Shown: positions 33,617 through 45,900 of the stretch, piece after piece | Layout: every line of letters starts with the position of its first letter | How positions within the stretch are numbered: position 1 is the stretch's first letter | Source of the DNA: Opisthocomus hoazin | Lineage: Eukaryota > Chordata > Aves > Opisthocomiformes > Opisthocomidae | DNA: 64,000 nucleotides | Reading direction: 5' to 3' | NCBI RefSeq assembly: GCF_030867145.1 | Contig: NC_134440.1 | Location: 6,014,001 to 6,078,000 of the forward strand | Made by a program: the position numbers and the translations under genes | The notes under the pieces: model-generated | Told to the model about the DNA's origin: nothing | Seen by the model: only the letters and a program-made list of their open reading frames with translations | Database searches by the model: none

Positions 33617-36187
33617 CCCGGTGACACTGCACCCTCCTGTGGCGACACGTGGCAGAGGCTGCACGCTCAGATCCTGCCCGGACCAGGCTCAGCACCAGGC
33701 TGGCAGAAACCCTGCAGGGATGATGCACCGAACCCTGGGGAAGCACAAAGAGCCACGCTTCCAGGCAAACTTGGTGCCGTCGCTTCTCAGTGGTGCTGGC
33801 CGATGCCCAAATGCATCCAGCATGCCCAGCTGCACACCAGTTTGCACGACACTCAGACCCAGTGCTCATTTTAAGGCTTGTAAGGCTGCAAACTCTGTCC
33901 CGGTTGCATTAAAACACATAGGGAATGATACTGAGGCCTGATGGGGTAATTTTGTATAGCCCTTTTGTACATAAAATTAAGATAAAAGAAACTCTCTCTT
34001 GCTATGTCTAAACTGCAGGGCCTGGGCAAAGTTCCCAGCTCTGGCTTTACATCACAGCCTGGCCCCGAGTCCATGTTGGGACTAGCTCCTTAGCCACTGC
34101 CCAACCCTTTTTATGGTTGTACAGTACCTAACACAACACTCCATCCAGGCTTACAGCTACTGCTGTAATAAACTAATTACTCTGCTTTGTTTGTAGCCCA
34201 AATACTGCAGGTTGAGAACCTGCAAGTGAAACCAGCTGTAAACAAATGTTTGTTTTTCCCACTAGTGTAGAGACATGCAAATTAACTGCCCAACAGCAAA
34301 AGTCAGTTTAATTAATCCTAGGTGTTAGATGAAATTGGGCTGGTGTCTCCCAAATTTGTAACTCCAGCCTGCAAGAGGCACCACTAACCTGGAACGCACA
34401 CCCATGGGAAAGTAATTCTCCAGGTCACTGCACATCGCCTACGCTTTGCGGGGATTTTGGGCAAAGGACAAATGTGCAGGGGAGCCTCGCTGAGGGCTCA
34501 GGATTGAGAGCTCTCTGCTCGCACTGCAAAGTTAGGTGTGTGGGGATGTTGCATTTTCACCACCATCGTAAGCTGCCTGTGATTCATCCCTTCTACCTCA
34601 GGATCTCACCTCATGCTTGGAAAAATCTTTGATACAGGTTTCTGAGTAAACATCATGTGCAGCTCCATGTCAAAACGTAAACAAAGGGCTCCTCGACGGG
34701 GATTTGGCAATGAAATGCCATACCATGGAGTAATGCTCAAGGATAGCTTGCATTTTGCATATCTAACCCTATTACTGTATGGTTTTATTCCAATCAATCT
34801 TCAACATCAGCAAGCTCAACCTGCCACGATCAGGGCCCTAATCCCAACTTCTACAGTACACGCTGACAGCGAGACACTTGGATTCCCCATCCATCTCGTT
34901 GGGGCACCTCTCTGCACTCAGCAGAAAGACCACAGCGCTGTAGCCTTTCTCCCCCATCACCAAGAGCTAACCCTGAACACTGACCCTCTCCCCATCTCTT
35001 CCAAGCTAATGAGCTGTCAGATGGCAGTGAGCCATTTACCATAACTGGTGATGGAACATGGAAACGTTTCCCTTCTGGAAAGGGAGATCTGCCCCTGAAG
35101 AGCAGCTGAAAACTCTGCCAAAAATAAGCACTGCTTGGCGGGACTGGTGTTGGATGGTTCCCAGCCCAGCTGTTAGCACTGTGGCCATTTTGACACTACA
35201 AAACTCATCAAAAAGCAGGGCAGGCTAGGAGAGGCTTCTTGGGTTACTGAACTAGGTCTTGACCATCACAAACCATAACTCCAAACTAGTTCTACACAGA
35301 GGGCCTTTCTCAGTAGCCTTCTGGCCTGGATATGGAAAACCCAAGGAAACTAAGCTCTCCTTATATCCCTGTGACTTCCAAGGGACACACCATGGCATGG
35401 CAGTGACACTCGTGCAAGAAGGCTCACTTCCCCATGAACATCTGTTCAACGGGCTGGAAGAGAGCTTTGCTCTCCAAGCAACGTCTTCCCCCAACACATT
35501 CGTTTAAACAACGACAGCTCTTCACCACTTTCCTCTGATTTGTTTTTTTCCATAGAAGACCCTTGCCCTGGCACTGAGAAGGTCTCAGAGCTCTTTCACT
35601 CTTCAGAGCTACACAACTTTTGTTTTCTCTTCTTTTCTTTCCTGTGCAACAAGGAAATAGGTCACATTTCAAAGAAACCAGCAAACGGAGGTTAGCGAAT
35701 GCCAGACAGCTCACTGGATGGTGTTGCCCGTTCCCCTCCTGTCTTCCAAAATTGACACATTTCTCACTCACCGAGGAACATTTTCCCCCTTCTTTCCTTT
35801 CTTTCTTCAAAATCGCTGTAACGAAGCCCTGACAAGACATCCCACCCATCAGCAAACCAGGTAAGAGACTTTTTTGCTGTCAGTATCTTCGGTAGCTGTT
35901 ACACGACATGGCTGCTTTGTTCCTTGTCTCGTACCTTCCTGCGCAGCCCGGTAGCATCGGGGGTTTAGTGGCAGGAACGGAGATCATATGAAACATTGGT
36001 GTTAACAGGCCCAGATTAATTCATCGTACGACCGCTCCAGCTTTTCTACCGATTACTCTATTGGTTCAGGAAAAAACCTGGTGTAAGTCAGGGGGCATCA
36101 GCCAGGGAGGGATTTAGATAGGTCAGAAGATGCCGAAATGATGGCTTGTAGTCCAGTATTCAGGGTCAGCCATTCTCTTCCCTTTAC

Positions 36188-36442
36188 CTCTCAACATGAT
36201 ATCAAAACTTCTCTCCTCTGGAGGTTTCTCTTTAAACTGCCTGCGAGCCTCACGGGCAACATGGGAAGACTTAGAATACCCAGAACCTGCTGAATAATGC
36301 TCCAAACAGTAGAGAAGGACTTCAGAGATTTCCTCCTGACAAATGTAACAGCAAGGATATTCAAAAACAGAGGCCTCTGGCAAACTCACATTTACGTCCT
36401 TTAATTTCTGTGTCGTCTTGTCTGTTACTGCTCTGCACTTCT
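36188..36442 (-). pseudogene. Orphan candidate exon or gene fragment of unknown identity
   Basis: A 113-codon open frame on the minus strand (36123-36464) in otherwise AT-rich, gene-poor DNA. Inside it, a 255-base block is bounded by a good acceptor (CTGTTTTCAG|AGAAG) and a good donor (TTGAGAG|GTAAAGG) and is phase 1 on both sides. It reads like folded protein, not low complexity: YPCCYICQEEISEVLLYCLE, then YSKSSHVAREARRQFKEKPP and EERSFDIML. The CCxxC arrangement hints at a metal-binding knuckle. I do not recognise the family and see no partner exons nearby. It could be a single exon of an undetected gene, a decayed pseudogene or chance. Confidence 0.3.
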
Positions 36443-36514
36443 CTGAAAACAGGCACAGTCCCAAGTCCCGTCAATTCAAGCACAGTCCATGGTGTTACGG
36501 AATAAACTAGAACA

Positions 36515-36660
36515 AAGGAAAGTTGAGGTTAAACTTCAGAAAACGTTTCCTAACGGGCAGATCTATTAGGCTGCGGAATAAACGCCGCAGGGACGCAAGG
36601 GAAATCCATCACGTGGGCAGAACTGGAGAGGGGACTGGAGAAGGGATCAGGCAGAAGGCT
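36515..36660 (+). mobile_element. Ancient CR1/L3-like LINE 3' fragment
   Basis: GGTTAAACTTCAGAAAACGT, TTCCTAACGGGCAGATCTAT, TAGGCTGCGGAATAAACG, then ...ATCACGTGGGCAGAACTGGA resembles the conserved 3' segment of old amniote CR1/L3 elements (AGGAAAA.TTTCCTAAC...GTTAGGCTGTGGAATA...). It is heavily diverged. Confidence 0.5.
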
Positions 36661-37905
36661 CCTTCACTGGCAGGGGGCTGAATGTGCTGATCTACAAGGT
36701 GATGCTTTCTGATATATTTATGATTTTTGTGTTTTCAACCTTTTATCATCTCTTTTTCCTCTTGAGAAGTAAAGGGGCCCAAGTCTCTGAAAATCTTGCT
36801 GATGCTCCTAGGAATAGGATTTCCTAAAGAAACACGGATGATGCCACAGCAGTATTTGGAATCCCCACACATATGCATGTGGGTGTTTAGTGACTAAAGT
36901 TAATTCCCATTAAGACCTTAACCAGAAAGAGGGTCTCCTGAGAACTCTAAGCGAGGATTATGCCACAGTCTCTGTACTGCCCTGTAAGGCAACCGGCTTC
37001 ACAAAGAGCAGAAAACCTTTGAAGCACCAGGCTCCGTGCATGATCTAAGCCCACTCAGCCAGCTGCGTAAAACTTGGCTTGAGCAGCAGAAGTCTGAGAG
37101 GGCCAATGTGGTCAGGAAGGATAACAGACATGTCAGTTAAGCCAAGCTTCGACTCACACAAACCCCAAGCAGGTGGGACCGGCAGCACAAAAGCAGAGAT
37201 GCCAATGGCAAAAGAGCCACTAAGATGATTTTTTTATCGCCTCTAACAATTGTGTGGGTCTGAGTGGAGTGACATGGCTGGGAACAGAATGATGCGTGAA
37301 GCAGCTGTTAGTAGGGCAGGCACTGTCAAGGGGCAATGCAGAAAATTAATCTGGAGGGTTGGAAATACACGAAAGCAGAGATAGCTCTTACCAAGTAATT
37401 TACCACACACTTTGTCTAGCACTTGCTTTCCCAGGAACCTCTGCTAACTTCTATGATAGCATTAGATGAGCTGTATCAGACTAGGTTCAGATTTAAAGTA
37501 TTATACTTGTTTAGTCCTTTCCTCACCAGGGCAAGAATATGCATTTCTAAACACGGTTTTGATCACTGAATGTGCTCACTTGGTCTTGTAATATCCCCAG
37601 AGGTGCCAGGAAAGGCCCTGCTGGGTATGGAGTTGAGTGGGCACAGCAGAGACCGGGGCCAGGCTGGAGAGAGCCCAGAACACAAGACAGATACCAGGGG
37701 CTGTGGAGGACATGGACAGCTTTCTACAGACTCCATACAGAGCCAGCAAACAAAGTTATAGCTACTGTAAGGGAGATAGTCAGGGTAAAGCATGAACTAA
37801 GGTCTCAGATAACTACTTCCCTAAATCCTGTTCAAATAATTGGAACAAAAAGCCTTTGCTATTATTATTTAAAATAAACAAAAAGCCCTGTGCAGATCTA
37901 CCCCA

Positions 37906-37970
37906 TTATTTCTCTGTGCCTCGGTTCTATACTTGGAAAATAGAGATAGCAAGCTGCCTGTTAGTGGAAC
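37906..37970 (+). mobile_element. MIR-like SINE tail fragment
   Basis: TTTCTCTGTGCCTCGGTTCT, ATACTTGGAAAATAGAGATA and GCAAGC match the MIR/CORE-SINE tail pattern TCTCTGTGCCTCAGTTTCC...TGTAAAATAGAGATAATAG. Confidence 0.6.
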
Positions 37971-40900
37971 ATTTCAACACTCAGAACAGACCTTTTCACA
38001 TAGGAAATGACTGATTGTGAATGCAAACTTCCACTACCACTCTCAAGCCGCACGCTTTGCCCAAAAGTACGCCGGTCACAGGCAAACACAGACTTACTAC
38101 TCTTCAGAGCTAGTAAGCTTCTGCAAGAAGAGCAGAGGAGAAGTCTTTAGCTTCCCCAGCCTCCAGCTGTATTCATTCTCCTCTTCAGAATTTCCTCTTC
38201 AGGAATTTACTACGACCACCATGTAATCCTGCACAGTCTGAAGTTTGTTTAATCCTCATAACACACACCAGTAAAGGAACAGTCTCACCCCGCTTTGAAA
38301 TAGTGTTCAAAGAAATCCTGAACAGCAGCAATGAGGCAAAGTTTGCTCTCCCACTCTGATGAAGACCTACCAAGACTGTCCCTAACCATCAGGATAATAT
38401 TCTACACCTGCGGTTTTGGAAGCTCAGATGATCTTGCAACATTCCCCTCCCTGTTGCAGATTAGATTTCAAGCTCAGATTCATCTTTTGTCTTTTAAAAC
38501 TCCAAACGGAACAACTGATGCGCAATAAACTTTGCTGTTGAGTTGCAGATTACTGTTAGGCTCTGAGCTGTCTTTCTACTTGATTTGCCCAGTTCATAAC
38601 CTTAAAGCCAGGAGCTGCCAGGTCTGCCAGCGCGGTGCCCTTGGCTCCAGTCAGACACAGTGCAGTTTACCAACTGCTCTGGCCCTTTTCTACAGAGCTG
38701 GGAAGATATTCCCTGGGACATTAAACATGCCCTTGGCAATACAAGAAGCATCTGCCACTTCCCTGTGGCTACTTTTGTGAGTAGCAAGTGCCGCAGAGCA
38801 AGTGTGGGGACCTTAAATTCATCATCTAACAGAGCATTTTCAGGAGACCCTGGTGAAGCATGACCTCAAACAGCTTCTGACTGTTGAAAGGCACAGGGCT
38901 GCTAATTCCCATCACCTCCCAGTTCATACCAGGGCAGCTTAGCCAAAGACCCAGTTTCACAAGTCACAGAGGACTGAAGCCTCTTAAATCAGCCTGTGTA
39001 ACAGCATCTGGCTTCCAACGGCAACGGGGTGCCTGATTTTCTGCAATTCTGCTGATCGATGCCTGCCTCTGCACTGTGTTCACCACGCAGAGATATCCAA
39101 GCTGGCTTAGGGACTGGAAAAGTCTGGCTGGGGTCACCCAGTGCAATACTAACACGCAATATCTTGGTGGGCAATAGCCGTTAACGGCAGCCACAGCCAC
39201 TAAACGCTTTGCCATGACATCAGCCAGACCCTGCATGAGCACAGCAGCCGATTCACCCAGGACCTTCTGCAGGTGCATCAGAACACAGGGATCCTCTGCA
39301 GCACTTGGGACACTACTCCTGAGCATGCAGTCCTCGCAGGACTGAAGCTATCAGCGACTGCATAGCTAACCTGGACCTGAAGGGATGGCAGGAGGGTTTA
39401 TAAACTGCTCTCAGCTGATGACAGAATTACTTCAGCAGAGACAGATGCACATAAGCCACACAGTATAAATGATAGAGAAGTTAAACTTTAGGCAGGACCT
39501 GTCACTTGTACCTTAGGACATACACATAGCTCTTTATTCTAAATGACCCTAAAGTACATGAGAAAGCAATCACTTCATCTCCTGGGTGCCCCTGAGGGGA
39601 TAAAACAACACACAATTGTTGCAGCAAGTTAATAACTCAGCTTTAGGGGTCTGCCACAATAAACGGCCTAAAAGGTTCCAGATAATGCTGTATTTTTCTC
39701 AAAATTCCACAGCATTTTCGAACAGCACAGGCAACTTCAGCTCTGAGCCTCATTGACCATACTAAAGCATGCATAAAGATGACAAACTGATTATTTTTCC
39801 AAGGCCCATTCTAGATCATCTACACATGCAATACGCTTACCGTGACAGGCAGCATAATGCTAAAGCAAGCATGTTATTTGGGAGAACTCCAACCCACAGC
39901 ATTACCATGGCATGAGCTCTTCTGTCCCCCTGAACTTCCTCACCTGCAGGAGAGGGATCATCAGTGTCATCCCTCAGCTGCCTAGAAATATAGAACAACT
40001 GAAAGGAGGCACGTTGGTGCAGAGCACATTCACCATCAGCATATTTTCAAGGACTAAAGTTCTTCTCACTCTGGCCAAAACCTGGAGTAAAGCCTTTGAA
40101 GGGACAGGCCACAGTCCTGGCTCTTAGCAGGATCATTCGCTACCTGCCAGGTTTTCCAGCTGAGAGCACTGAACCACAGCAAGGTTACAAAGCAGACGAG
40201 CAGTTTTAAAGCCTTCCTGGACTCATACTGAGAAAATCTTCTGCTGCAAGAGTTAAAAGCCTGAAACAGAACATTGAGCCTTCCAGTTCCTCCACCGGGA
40301 GGCTTGGCAGGGCTGCTTAGAGCTCCACAAGCGCTGCAGCAGGATGGAGTCGATGGGACACGCTGGCTTCTGCCGGGGGCTGCTGGAAGGGCCCCAGGTC
40401 GGGCAGCACTGGGATGAACTGCGAAGCTGCAAAGCAGAAACAACCGAGCAACAAAACAACTGAGCTGCTGTTTCTGGGGTTAGGATAGCCACTAACTAGG
40501 AGTACTCATGCACCTGGATAATATTAGTGAATATAGTCTCAGACCTTCTTTTATGAGGATTTGACAAAAAAATGTCACTCTCCCCTAGCACCTGGAGCTG
40601 TTGCTGCATGTCAACAATTAACTGGACAGAAAAGCAGATGACAGAGACCATACCGGAAGAGATACCAGACCATCGTCTATCAGCCACTGACTCAAATCCC
40701 AAGCTCAAATCTCAGAGAAAGTCCTTCTGCATGTGAGGCACCTAACACAAATGCATTTTACCCAGGTTCTCTCTCATTTTGGCCAAAAAGAACAGAAGAC
40801 TAAAGCCAGCTTTAAACCCTTAAAGTATTTTTTAAAAAACAGCTTATTTGTGCTTCAAAAAGCTTCTAAATAAATCCTCAGCAGAAGTCTACTAAGTAGC

Positions 40901-41097
40901 AAAGTTATTATAGGTTTGGCCTAGTGAAGAACAGATTATTCAATTTTTCCTTGCCCATCTGTTGTCCTGCTCCTACATGCCTCTTCTCCGTCTCATTAGA
41001 AAACTTGCAGTGTGCAGCTCTGGAGCAGATCACACTGGAATCTAAAAAGTGGTTAGGGTCTGCAGGGCAGGTGGAAGCTTAGCAAGAATGTGGTGGG

Positions 41098-41126
41098 TTT
41101 TTTTGGTTGTTTGTTTTTTTTTTTTG
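41098..41126. repeat. T-rich homopolymer stretch
   Basis: Runs of 7 and about 13 T separated by GGTTGTTTG. Confidence 0.8.
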
Positions 41127-42689
41127 AGTGAAATTCATGACCCTTTCCCCATCAGATGTTTGTGCAGATGCTGAAGATTACTGGTGAAGACATACATGTA
41201 CAGTTTGCCCCTCACTTCATATCTGAGGAGATTATAATCTTTCATGTGCAGAGGCAGGAGTACCCCACCTAACTATTACATGACAACAAGAGCCTTATTT
41301 TATTAAGTTAACAGAGCCCTAGGGAGGAGTGTGAGGCTATGCACCTTTCTACAAACCAGTGGAAGAAGCATCCTCACCAAATCCTACAGCAGATGTTCAA
41401 GGTCCTGTAGCCATTATCACATCAACAGATAAAAGATAGAGGGGTATCAGTGAGGGTCCTGCCAGACTCAAACTGTGCAGGCGGGTACTATGGCACAGAC
41501 TCCAGTGCCGCGGCTGAGCTGGGAAAGGAGCCAGCAATCTCTGCCCCAAGGAACATAATTTTGATGCAGGAACGGACAACAATCTAGAGAAAAGCCTTAC
41601 AGACACAGCAAAACGTGACGATCGGTACCGGAGGCATAGGCAAAGCTTTCAGGGGTGTTCAGCGCTGCCTGCATCTCTCCAAAATCACATTACAAGTGCA
41701 GGGTTAACCAGCACCGGGCACTCCTGGGAACTCAGCTGAGCCCACGCAGGGCAGGACATGCCCTGCACAGCTGCCAGTGCCCTGGCTTCCCTGGGACCTG
41801 GAAGGATTTCTACTCAATCTCTGCTGGGAATGATGAAGAAAAGCCTATTTGCAACTAATTATTGCTGCCGAGACACACCCGCTATGAAGCAGGCTGCGAG
41901 AACAACAATTCTGCCAGCAGTGCCCCAACAACTGCCCGGCAGGAACATGCACCCTCTCCCACCACAGCTGGACACAATCCAGCAGCCTAAAGAGCTCTCA
42001 GCACAAAGCCCCTTTCCTTGGGCCACAATGTTCTCCTTGGAGAATTTGTTTTCATGGGTTATTGGCATCCCACACGTCCAGCCGACACGGGGATGTTGCA
42101 GGAGGGTGAAGCAGAAGCTAAGCGACCAGAAGGTTTTCTGCAAGACAGCCTTAACCCTCTGCTGCTCATTTTAGTGTCTTGTGTCCAAGAGGGAAAAGGG
42201 GATGGGGGCTTGCAACAGGATGTTCAGCTGCAAGGTTAGTTCAAAGTTAGTTTTGCTCGGTGGAAAAGTTAAGGGAGATAGTGCATTTTGCCCACGTAAG
42301 AAGAACAGATTGAGCATGGGTAGACACTGATTAATGCAACCTCTTGCTGACAGCATAGAAAGGACAAACGCTAAGAAACTACCAGACCACAGGGAATTCA
42401 GTATTTTTCACCTTAGTCATCACATAGCTGATCACTGAGCCATGTTATAAAAATGTGTTGGAGAATATTTACTGCTGTGCATGTAACCCTAGCCTGCAAG
42501 CAAGTAGAGGACTTCATTCTCATTTCAGACACTGATGTTCAACAAAAGACCACCAAAAATGTCAACAGCGGAAGCAAAATGCTTCTGCATTCAGTGTTTT
42601 TCAGTTTTCCACAGAACATTGGCTGAATTGGAAATTACATTGGCCAGAGAAAGAAATTGAAAGTATTATTTTCCCTAATGGAACTCAGA

Positions 42690-42960
42690 ATTGCAGAAAT
42701 TAGATATGGGAAAGTCCTATTAGCTCATCCCAGTTTCTTCCTGCCTGCACAGGATTATTCCCTGCAGTATATTTTCTGATCCAGTGTTGAACTGACCAGC
42801 AATGGGACTTCCACTATTTCCCCTGTTCCACATCCTGATGAATCTTCTTATTAGGAAATGTTTCTTGATAACCAGACTTGCTTTCCACTGATTAATATCT
42901 TCTCCTTTATTCCCGTATCATCTTGTTGGCACATCCAAACCAGCTTTTCCTCTCTGAATG
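42690..42960 (-). mobile_element. Ancient CR1/L3-like LINE fragment, antisense
   Basis: CAGGATTATTCCCTGCAGTA, TTTTCTGATCCAGTGTTGAA, GGGACTTCCACTATTTCCCC, TGTTCCACATCCTGATG and TTAGGAAATGTTTCTTGATA follow the reverse strand of old amniote CR1/L3 3' regions in order and spacing. Divergence is high, so this is an old insertion. Confidence 0.7.
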
Positions 42961-45900
42961 GTGATCATGCTCTTCAGAACCTTCTACCTTGCTTTAAAAC
43001 TTTCCCCTGTCAGTCTCAGTCAACTAATGTGCGGATTCCATCCCCAAGAGCTGTACTTGTTAATTAGCCCAGTCAGGCCCTTCATCATTCCACGTAAACA
43101 AAACACTCATCTTTGTATGTCTGAGAAGCAATGAGTGTTCTCCCAGCCTCTTCCCCACCTGGCAGCAGCTTTCACCCACTCTTCTTACCATAATATTCTG
43201 TTCAGAAAAGTCAGTGCTACAGCTGCAGGGTCAGTGGCGAACACCAGACGCCCAACACATTCATTTTGTCATGTCTGGATCTGCTGCTAGACCCCTTAGC
43301 CTGGGCTTTCAAAGTGAGCTTGAGAAACCCTGTGACTCACAACTAGTAGAGCCCATGGCACTTACTGCAAGCACAGAGAAGTTGCTTTGGTGTCTCAGCC
43401 AACCTCCAAGTTGGATATTCATACCCTGTCTGCCTGCTTCCCCTCTAGCAGGGCTAGGGAAGGTTGTCTCCATTTCAGGCACTCCTGTGCCAGCACTGCA
43501 GAGCACAAGAGCTGCCGTGTCCCATGTTGGGGGTAGCTGCATTGGAAGATGAAGATGAACCATCTCCAACATCTGCTTCAGAGATGTTCAGAGAGCCCCT
43601 GCAGCAATGCCAGCTACATACGCGTGGGCTGTAACACAAACCCGACATGCCCCAGGCAGGACCCCCTCTCCGGTGGCTGTGTACAGCTTTGGGGCAGCTC
43701 AGGGCACGTGGAAGCCTCTGTCCAGGCTGAAGCTCAGGTGACCAACACATGGCACTGACACAGCACCAGTACAACCCAGCTGAGTACTGGCTGGAATAGC
43801 AACTGCCTGCTTCCCCGTCCTCATCCTCTTCCTTCTCTCCAAAAGGGACTTGCAGAACTCCAGAGATGGCTTCAGAGGAGGATTATAAACCAGAATAAGT
43901 TTATGAAGTGCCACACATGCATAGAAATATTGTAGAGTGAGAATATCTGAAAAATACATCTGGTATAGTAGACAGAGGAGAAGACAGGTAGTTTTGGCCA
44001 GACCAATCAATGTCTGACAGTATCTACCATATGAAACAGCCCAATGACCAAAGCAGAGACCCTATGCTCAGTAGGGAGATGTTACTGACAGAGACACCAT
44101 TACATGTTTCCTCTCAAGGCTAAATTGAGGCAGAACGATGAAAGGACTGAAACCCCACCAGCAGCTTGGCACTAGCCTACACCTCAGACACAATGTATTT
44201 TCACTGAATCAGGTTTTAATTCATATGAGGTATTTAAGAGGAACTCTTAACCAAAGGTTGGCCAGCAGGTGGGAGAACCCCCCCATGTTAGCTCCCAACA
44301 GCTTGTCTCCCCTGGGTAGACCTGATAACCCAGCACCCTACCAGGGACGGTACAAGAAGTCAGTGCTCTGTCAGGAAGGCATCATAGCGGCTGCAGAGCT
44401 CTGCGCACCAGGCCAAGGAACAAGATTTTGGAGCTCTACACCTGACCTGGTTGCAACTGCGCACACAACAGTCCTCCTCTCCCCAATTTGCCTCTATCTC
44501 TTCCTCCCCCCCTTCTTTTTTTCTTCCTGGGCTTTTCAGGGCAAAGACTGCAAACTCCTATGCAGCACAGGCAGTGGCTGTGATTTTCCAGGGAGTGCAA
44601 AAAATAAATGCTGCTAAACTTTAAGCTCAGCTACTACATTTATTTTTAAATGGCAAAGGCAAAACATAAATGCAGATGTTTATGCAAGAAGAACACCATC
44701 ATTTTGTGGTTGGAAATAGAGTTGTCAGCCACTTCACCAGCCGGAGCAGAGAGGGTGGCAGAGGTGAGAAGGGAACATTGTTCAGAGCAGCATCAAACCT
44801 GCTCATCAGGTTTCAGTCCTTCCAGAGAAGGCACCCGCTCAGCACCATCAGAAGGACCCCAGCCAGCGCAGGACACAATACACTTGTTTACAGTAAGATG
44901 CATCACAGCCAGTGCTCTTGCACCGATGCAGCTCAAAGCCCTCCGTGTCACCTTTACTGCACCCTGCCAAGGCTGCGCTACTCGTAGTAGTGCCAAGCAA
45001 TGGACTCAAGCCACAGGCTCACCATCAATCCCTCAAAAATATCTCATTTCATCTTTTCGCAGCTTGCCTCTTCCCAAATGCTCTGTACTGGCAGGAGTCA
45101 ATCTTTAGGGCCATGATGTTGTGTGCCAAGTTGTTATTTCAGCAAAAACCCCTCACAAGGTAATGCAGGGAGGCCAGCTAGCAGAAAGCAAAAACCCGGA
45201 GCCCTTCTCCTCTAACTTACGCACAAGTTACTGCGGTTTTCCATCATTTACTCCATGAAGCCATCTGCTAGACCCAAACCTCAGGGGATCCTGCTGAGTA
45301 CCAACTCTTCTCTCCGGTTAGTCGTCAACACCAGCTCCACCTTGGTAGCAGGGACAAGCTCTGTGCTCACTCATCCCCAGGACAAACATCTTGACATCAT
45401 TTGTTTAGACGTGATGACCCATAGCTGAGTTATCAGACCGTAAGAGCACCTGGGGATACCAGGCAGGAAACTGCATATACTGTGTTTAACTACGTACATT
45501 AGACACTAATTAAAAGCTGTTCAGGATCAATGGGTCTGGAGCCAGGAGTGTTTTCAGTGGCTCTACAAAGGATCAGCAGGGTGTTTTCATAGCCTTCCAA
45601 ACTAAATCCACATGCAACAGATGCATACAAGCTGCCTTAGGAGAACACAGTGACTTTGCTTTACCAGCAGCGCACCCTGCTCGCAGGCCCCAGCATCCCA
45701 CCTATTCCAGATCTGCCCCGAGAGCAAAGCTGCTCACCAGGGACGTTTGGCTTGTGAGAAGATACTACTACAAACCAGTAGCAGGGGCAGCTCGAAGGGC
45801 AGCTGCGTGTGGCACCAACACTCAGGTTTCTGTTCCTGCACTAACCCAGCCACTGAAGCCTATGGCAAAGCTCTCTTCTGCGCAGGACACAGGGGTCAGG

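Larger units (their letters stand above)
30795..36120. other. Intergenic DNA
   Basis: No gene supported. Apart from the GATA cluster and short tandem repeats listed separately, I see AT-rich sequence near 31140-31460, an A-run at about 33337-33346 and a GC-rich minisatellite at 33483-33616. Long frames near 31547-31999 and 33321-33941 lie in repetitive or GC-rich sequence. Confidence 0.6.
36661..42689. other. Intergenic DNA
   Basis: No gene supported. A short MIR-like piece lies at about 37906-37970 and T-rich runs at about 41098-41126. Frames here are short and unlike any family I know. Confidence 0.6.

Noticed and set aside
33321..33941. 206-codon frame with repeated Pro/Gly segments
   Set aside because: It is created by the 67-bp minisatellite and flanking GC-rich DNA.
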